A program made the translations under genes and the position numbers. Under the pieces are notes generated by a model. The model had not been told where the DNA came from. It saw only the letters and a list, made by a program, of their open reading frames with translations, and made no database searches. From UBA1672 sp050633645 (GTDB lineage Bacteria; Pseudomonadota; Alphaproteobacteria; Micavibrionales; Micavibrionaceae): a DNA stretch of 64,000 bases. Each line of letters starts with the position of its first letter. Positions within the stretch are counted from its first letter, which is position 1. Location: NCBI GenBank assembly GCA_050633645.1, contig JBOEGX010000004.1, positions 339,904-403,903 on the forward strand, read 5' to 3'. Positions 63,626-64,000 of the stretch are shown here, piece after piece.

Positions 63626-63742
63626 ATCCGGCAACGAACTACTCTCCCACGCCTTAAGACGCAGTACCATTGTCGCAAAGAGGTTTCACGGTTGAGTTCG
63701 GGATGGGATCAGGTGTTTCACTCTCGCTATAATCACCGGATC
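63626..63742 (-). rRNA. rrf: 5S ribosomal RNA
   Basis: Reading the minus strand from 63742 the ends pair as TCCGG with CCGGA, and the internal conserved blocks GAACTCAACCGTG and CATTCCGAACTC-like GGTGAAACC are recognisable. Length about 117 bases. Ends are accurate to a few bases. Confidence 0.93.
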
Positions 63743-63869
63743 ATTTAAACACATCTCTCATAAACTAAATTCTGTACATTAACATTAAAACAAAACCTGA
63801 ATTTCAATGCATTTAGTGAATTTATCACTGCGCGCTAACAATGGCCTTTTGTAAATACCATTGCATAAT

Positions 63870-64000
63870 TCAAATTCAAGCCGATCGAGCAATTAGTACT
63901 GGTTAGCTTCATGCATTACTGCACTTCCACATCCAGCCTATCAACGTGGTGGTCTGCCACGGCTCTGATAGGGAGTCTTAGTATTGAAGGGGGCTTCCCG
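63870..64000 (-). rRNA. rrl: 23S ribosomal RNA, 3' end only
   Basis: On the minus strand the window ends inside the last domain of 23S: CTAACCAGTACTAATTGCTC and the upstream GTTGATAGGCTGGATGTGGA blocks are universal 3' sequences. The remainder lies beyond the window. The exact 3' end is approximate. Confidence 0.93.

Overview
The window looks like a contig from an alphaproteobacterium of moderate-to-low GC. The evidence is the minus-strand run D-Ala-D-Ala carboxypeptidase, tmk, holB, metG, tatD and an MBL hydrolase, the DUF3768 and RlpA-SPOR proteins, the thiO-thiS-thiG-thiF operon and the initiator tRNA type. A Micavibrio-like or other rhodospirillalean host would fit, but the order is an inference. 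The right edge runs into an rRNA operon on the minus strand (5S, then the 3' end of 23S). A two-base N gap at 51965-51966 inside a tRNA shows that the sequence is a scaffold.

Layout. Positions 1-12.7 kb are core chromosome: a hydrolase, cysteine desulfurase plus ferredoxin, a response regulator with a His-phosphotransfer partner, the replication/tRNA-synthetase block on the minus strand, three cell-wall enzymes and a frameshifted two-helix ion channel. A tRNA-Ser(UGA) at 12740-12830 is the attachment site of a 9-kb element (12831-21803). The element ends in an exact 14-bp repeat of the tRNA 3' end and carries a P4-type integrase, an AlpA-like regulator, a Rep/primase ATPase and a TerS-like protein, which is the gene set of a PICI-like phage satellite. 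Its cargo is an uncharacterised three-gene operon (TIGR04255-like protein, HTH protein, unknown protein) behind a promoter with three 12-bp iterons. A strongly folded RNA lies just beyond that promoter.

After a short stretch with a Fic gene comes a mobilizable defence island of about 28 kb (about 23.7-51.9 kb), probably placed in initiator tRNA-Met by a large serine recombinase. It holds a five-gene methyltransferase-MORC-Z1-DUF4420-AIPR system, hipBA, mobC/relaxase, a two-gene CBASS (Cap15 plus CD-NTase) divergent from a CapH/CapP-like repressor-peptidase pair, a coupling protein of the VirD4 type, plasmid-type accessory genes, an Imm50-like gene and an unassigned four-gene minus-strand operon that may be another defence or toxin module. 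Arrays of short hairpins lie between several of these blocks.

From 52 kb the chromosome resumes: DUF2269/DUF4166 proteins and a saccharopine-dehydrogenase-like protein, a TPP riboswitch with thiO-thiS-thiG-thiF(rhodanese), an FMN glutamate-synthase-like protein, inorganic pyrophosphatase, a cold-shock protein, a cyclic-nucleotide-domain protein and the rRNA genes. All functions are read from sequence motifs; no searches were run.
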